Shown one piece after another: positions 62,293 through 64,000 of a stretch of DNA of 64,000 bases. The notes under the pieces were generated by a model, which was not told the DNA's origin, made no database searches, and saw nothing but the letters and a program-made list of their open reading frames with translations. Source of the stretch: Cardinalis cardinalis (lineage: Eukaryota > Chordata > Aves > Passeriformes > Cardinalidae); contig JACDOX010000024.1 of the NCBI GenBank assembly GCA_014549065.1, forward strand, positions 775,647-839,646, given 5' to 3'. Every line of letters starts with the position of its first letter. Positions within the stretch are counted from its first letter, which is position 1. A program made the position numbers and the translations under genes.

Positions 62293-64000
62293 CTTGCCAT
62301 TTTGTAAAATAATGGGATTATGTAGAATAAAGAATAGACACAATTATAGGAATTAGAGAAAGACAGCATGAAACCCATTACTTGAATTCATTGTGGCCTT
62401 ATTGGGGTCTGAAATTCATATAATTTGATGATTTTTTTAAGGGAAGAATGGAAAAGGAAAAATGTAGAAAACAACAAAAATTAGAAAAAGCAGGGAGGAA
62501 AACTAACAATTCAGGTGTCAACACCATTAAAACAAATTAGAATTTTTATTTTATGTCACATCATTACAATCATGGCCCTGCGTCTACTTTAATTTGAATT
62601 GAATTTGGAAACGCCACACAGGGCACACAAATGGGCTGCACAACTAGCACAGCCCGTGGGGTATCACCTTAGCATGTGAAACACAGCACCAGGGCAACAG
62701 GAGTATCATTTGCACAGAAAGAAATGCAACACCTGGGCAACAGCTTCCATTCTGTCCTTGTCTTTGGTAGTGATTCACAGGCCTCCTCTACACCAGCCTT
62801 CTCTGAATGTTAAAATCCCGTCTGGAGTTCAAATTTTATGCTGCTTGAGGTTGAAACAGAAGATTCTGTGTAGTGCAGAGGCAATGAAAAGTCTGGGAAC
62901 TTCTGGATTTCTAGGAAAGGGAGAGGACAGCATTTTAATTTCAAATGCATGTTTTATTGATAAAAAATGAATATAACAACAAAGATAATTNATGTGAATA
63001 GGATATTGTGAAATCTTCAATTTGAAGTTCAACAGAACTGCATAGTACAGCAGAAGTAAAATGAAAGTATTCATGAAATAAATCTATTGCACAGATCTTC
63101 TATTCAGACTTTCAGGACAATTAAGGAACAAGAAGGGATTTGACCTCTGAGTCCTTCTAAAGGTGACAGCAGAAAGAGGCAAATAAGTTATAGGCCTCCT
63201 AGCTGATAAACCACCCTGAAATTTGGGCTAAAGGGAAGCAAACAAGCTGCAGAGTGTGATGAGAGGGAGTGAGTGAGAGGAGGCAGAGTGGGGCATCACA
63301 GCACAGGTCTGATGCCATCGATTATCACTGCGTCCATACCACCCGAAGAAACATCTGAACATTTCCAGATCAGACTGTGAACAGATATAACAGCCTGTGC
63401 CAGATGTCTTATCTGGAGATAGTTTGAATATATGCACTTACTCAAAATAAATTTTTCCAGTTTTACACTGGTTATTTAGAAGATACAAAATTTCACTAAA
63501 ATATTTTCTTCTAACTATAATATATACCATTGGATTAGTGGTAAACACTTTAATGAAATTACTATTTCAGAGGTTTGCAATTTATGGACTTTTTAAAAAG
63601 AAGTAAACGAAATTTTTATCAGCTAAAAAACCCGCAATGCATTCATTTTGGAAAAAAANCAAAAAATAATAACAGGAAAAAATTAACCTGCTTTTTTGCT
63701 AGGTTTAAGAGGGAAGGGATATGTTTATTCCTTGGTGTAGACTTTAACTATACTCATTAAGACCTCTGTCATGATTGTAACCTGTTTCAGTAACAGTTTT
63801 CATGGCCAGAGGAAAGATATGGAAGAACAAGGCCACATGTACAGAGAAAGCTAAGAAGAAAATGATCTAGCGCAGTTATGAAATAAATTCTCCTTTCTGT
63901 GCTGTACATTTTGTTTTTCTAACCAAATTGAGTACCAAAAGTAATGAACTACTAATGTAAATAATTATTTTCCCATGAATGCTTTTGGCCCATTATGTTA

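Larger units (their letters stand above)
58415..64000. other. Non-coding stretch, minor repeats only
   Basis: The stretch contains a second (ATT)n tract and purine-rich sequence, listed separately. It is very AT-rich near 59040-59300. The minus-strand frame at 59832-60287 (151 codons) is unrecognised and mirrored by a plus-strand frame of 87 codons. No gene or RNA was recognised up to the window end. Confidence 0.5.

Noticed and set aside
1..64000. CRISPR arrays, bacterial operons, tRNA, rRNA, snRNA or known microRNA genes
   Set aside because: No regularly spaced repeats, no Shine-Dalgarno-linked gene series and no recognisable RNA gene consensus were seen on either strand.

Overview
The window looks like a gene-poor stretch of a bird (or other sauropsid) nuclear chromosome. 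It is AT-rich, it has very few interspersed repeats, and no bacterial-type gene organisation is present. The clearest mobile element is a truncated, diverged CR1-type LINE, the dominant LINE of birds and reptiles. There are also two LTR-like segments of endogenous retroviral type. About 140 isolated single N characters are scattered at intervals of a few hundred bases, as in a draft or diploid-consensus assembly. I recognise no protein family in any open frame. All open frames are short (the longest is 196 codons, in a GC-rich patch) and are expected by chance, so none is called as a confirmed gene.

Layout. 1-6.5 kb: unannotated sequence with small tandem duplications and palindromes, ending in a strong CTCF-type motif at 6019-6032 with a weaker opposed copy at 6446-6459. 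7-10 kb: A-tracts, one preceded by a polyadenylation hexamer, and a perfect 15-bp-stem hairpin at 9541-9574. 11-14 kb: two splice-bounded open segments (11154-11335 and 13774-13935) with compatible reading phase, the best candidates for unrecognised exons. 15.4 kb: an isolated match to a tRNA-Leu retroviral primer-binding site. 18.9-19.2 kb: a cluster of homeodomain and SOX-type motifs. 20.1-20.5 kb and 25.7-26.3 kb: two GC-rich islands. 24.94 kb: a perfect 16-bp-stem hairpin. 25.3 kb and 30.4 kb: two more splice-bounded open segments.

32.03-32.38 kb: a minus-strand LTR-like segment (TATA-like box, polyadenylation hexamer, adjacent tRNA-Leu-type primer-binding site), suggesting an ERVL-class element. 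40.36-40.90 kb: minus-strand CR1 3' fragment. 44.17-44.61 kb: plus-strand solo-LTR-like segment with GC box, TATA-like box and AATAAA. 51.95-52.42 kb: enhancer-like sequence with an octamer motif. 58.30-58.41 kb: a compound (ATT)n(GTT)n microsatellite, with smaller microsatellites elsewhere. The rest is unannotated single-copy-like sequence.

No genes can be shown to work together here. The most useful leads are the retroviral remnants, the two phase-compatible candidate exons, the two perfect hairpins and the CTCF-like sites. All of these need comparative or transcript data to confirm.
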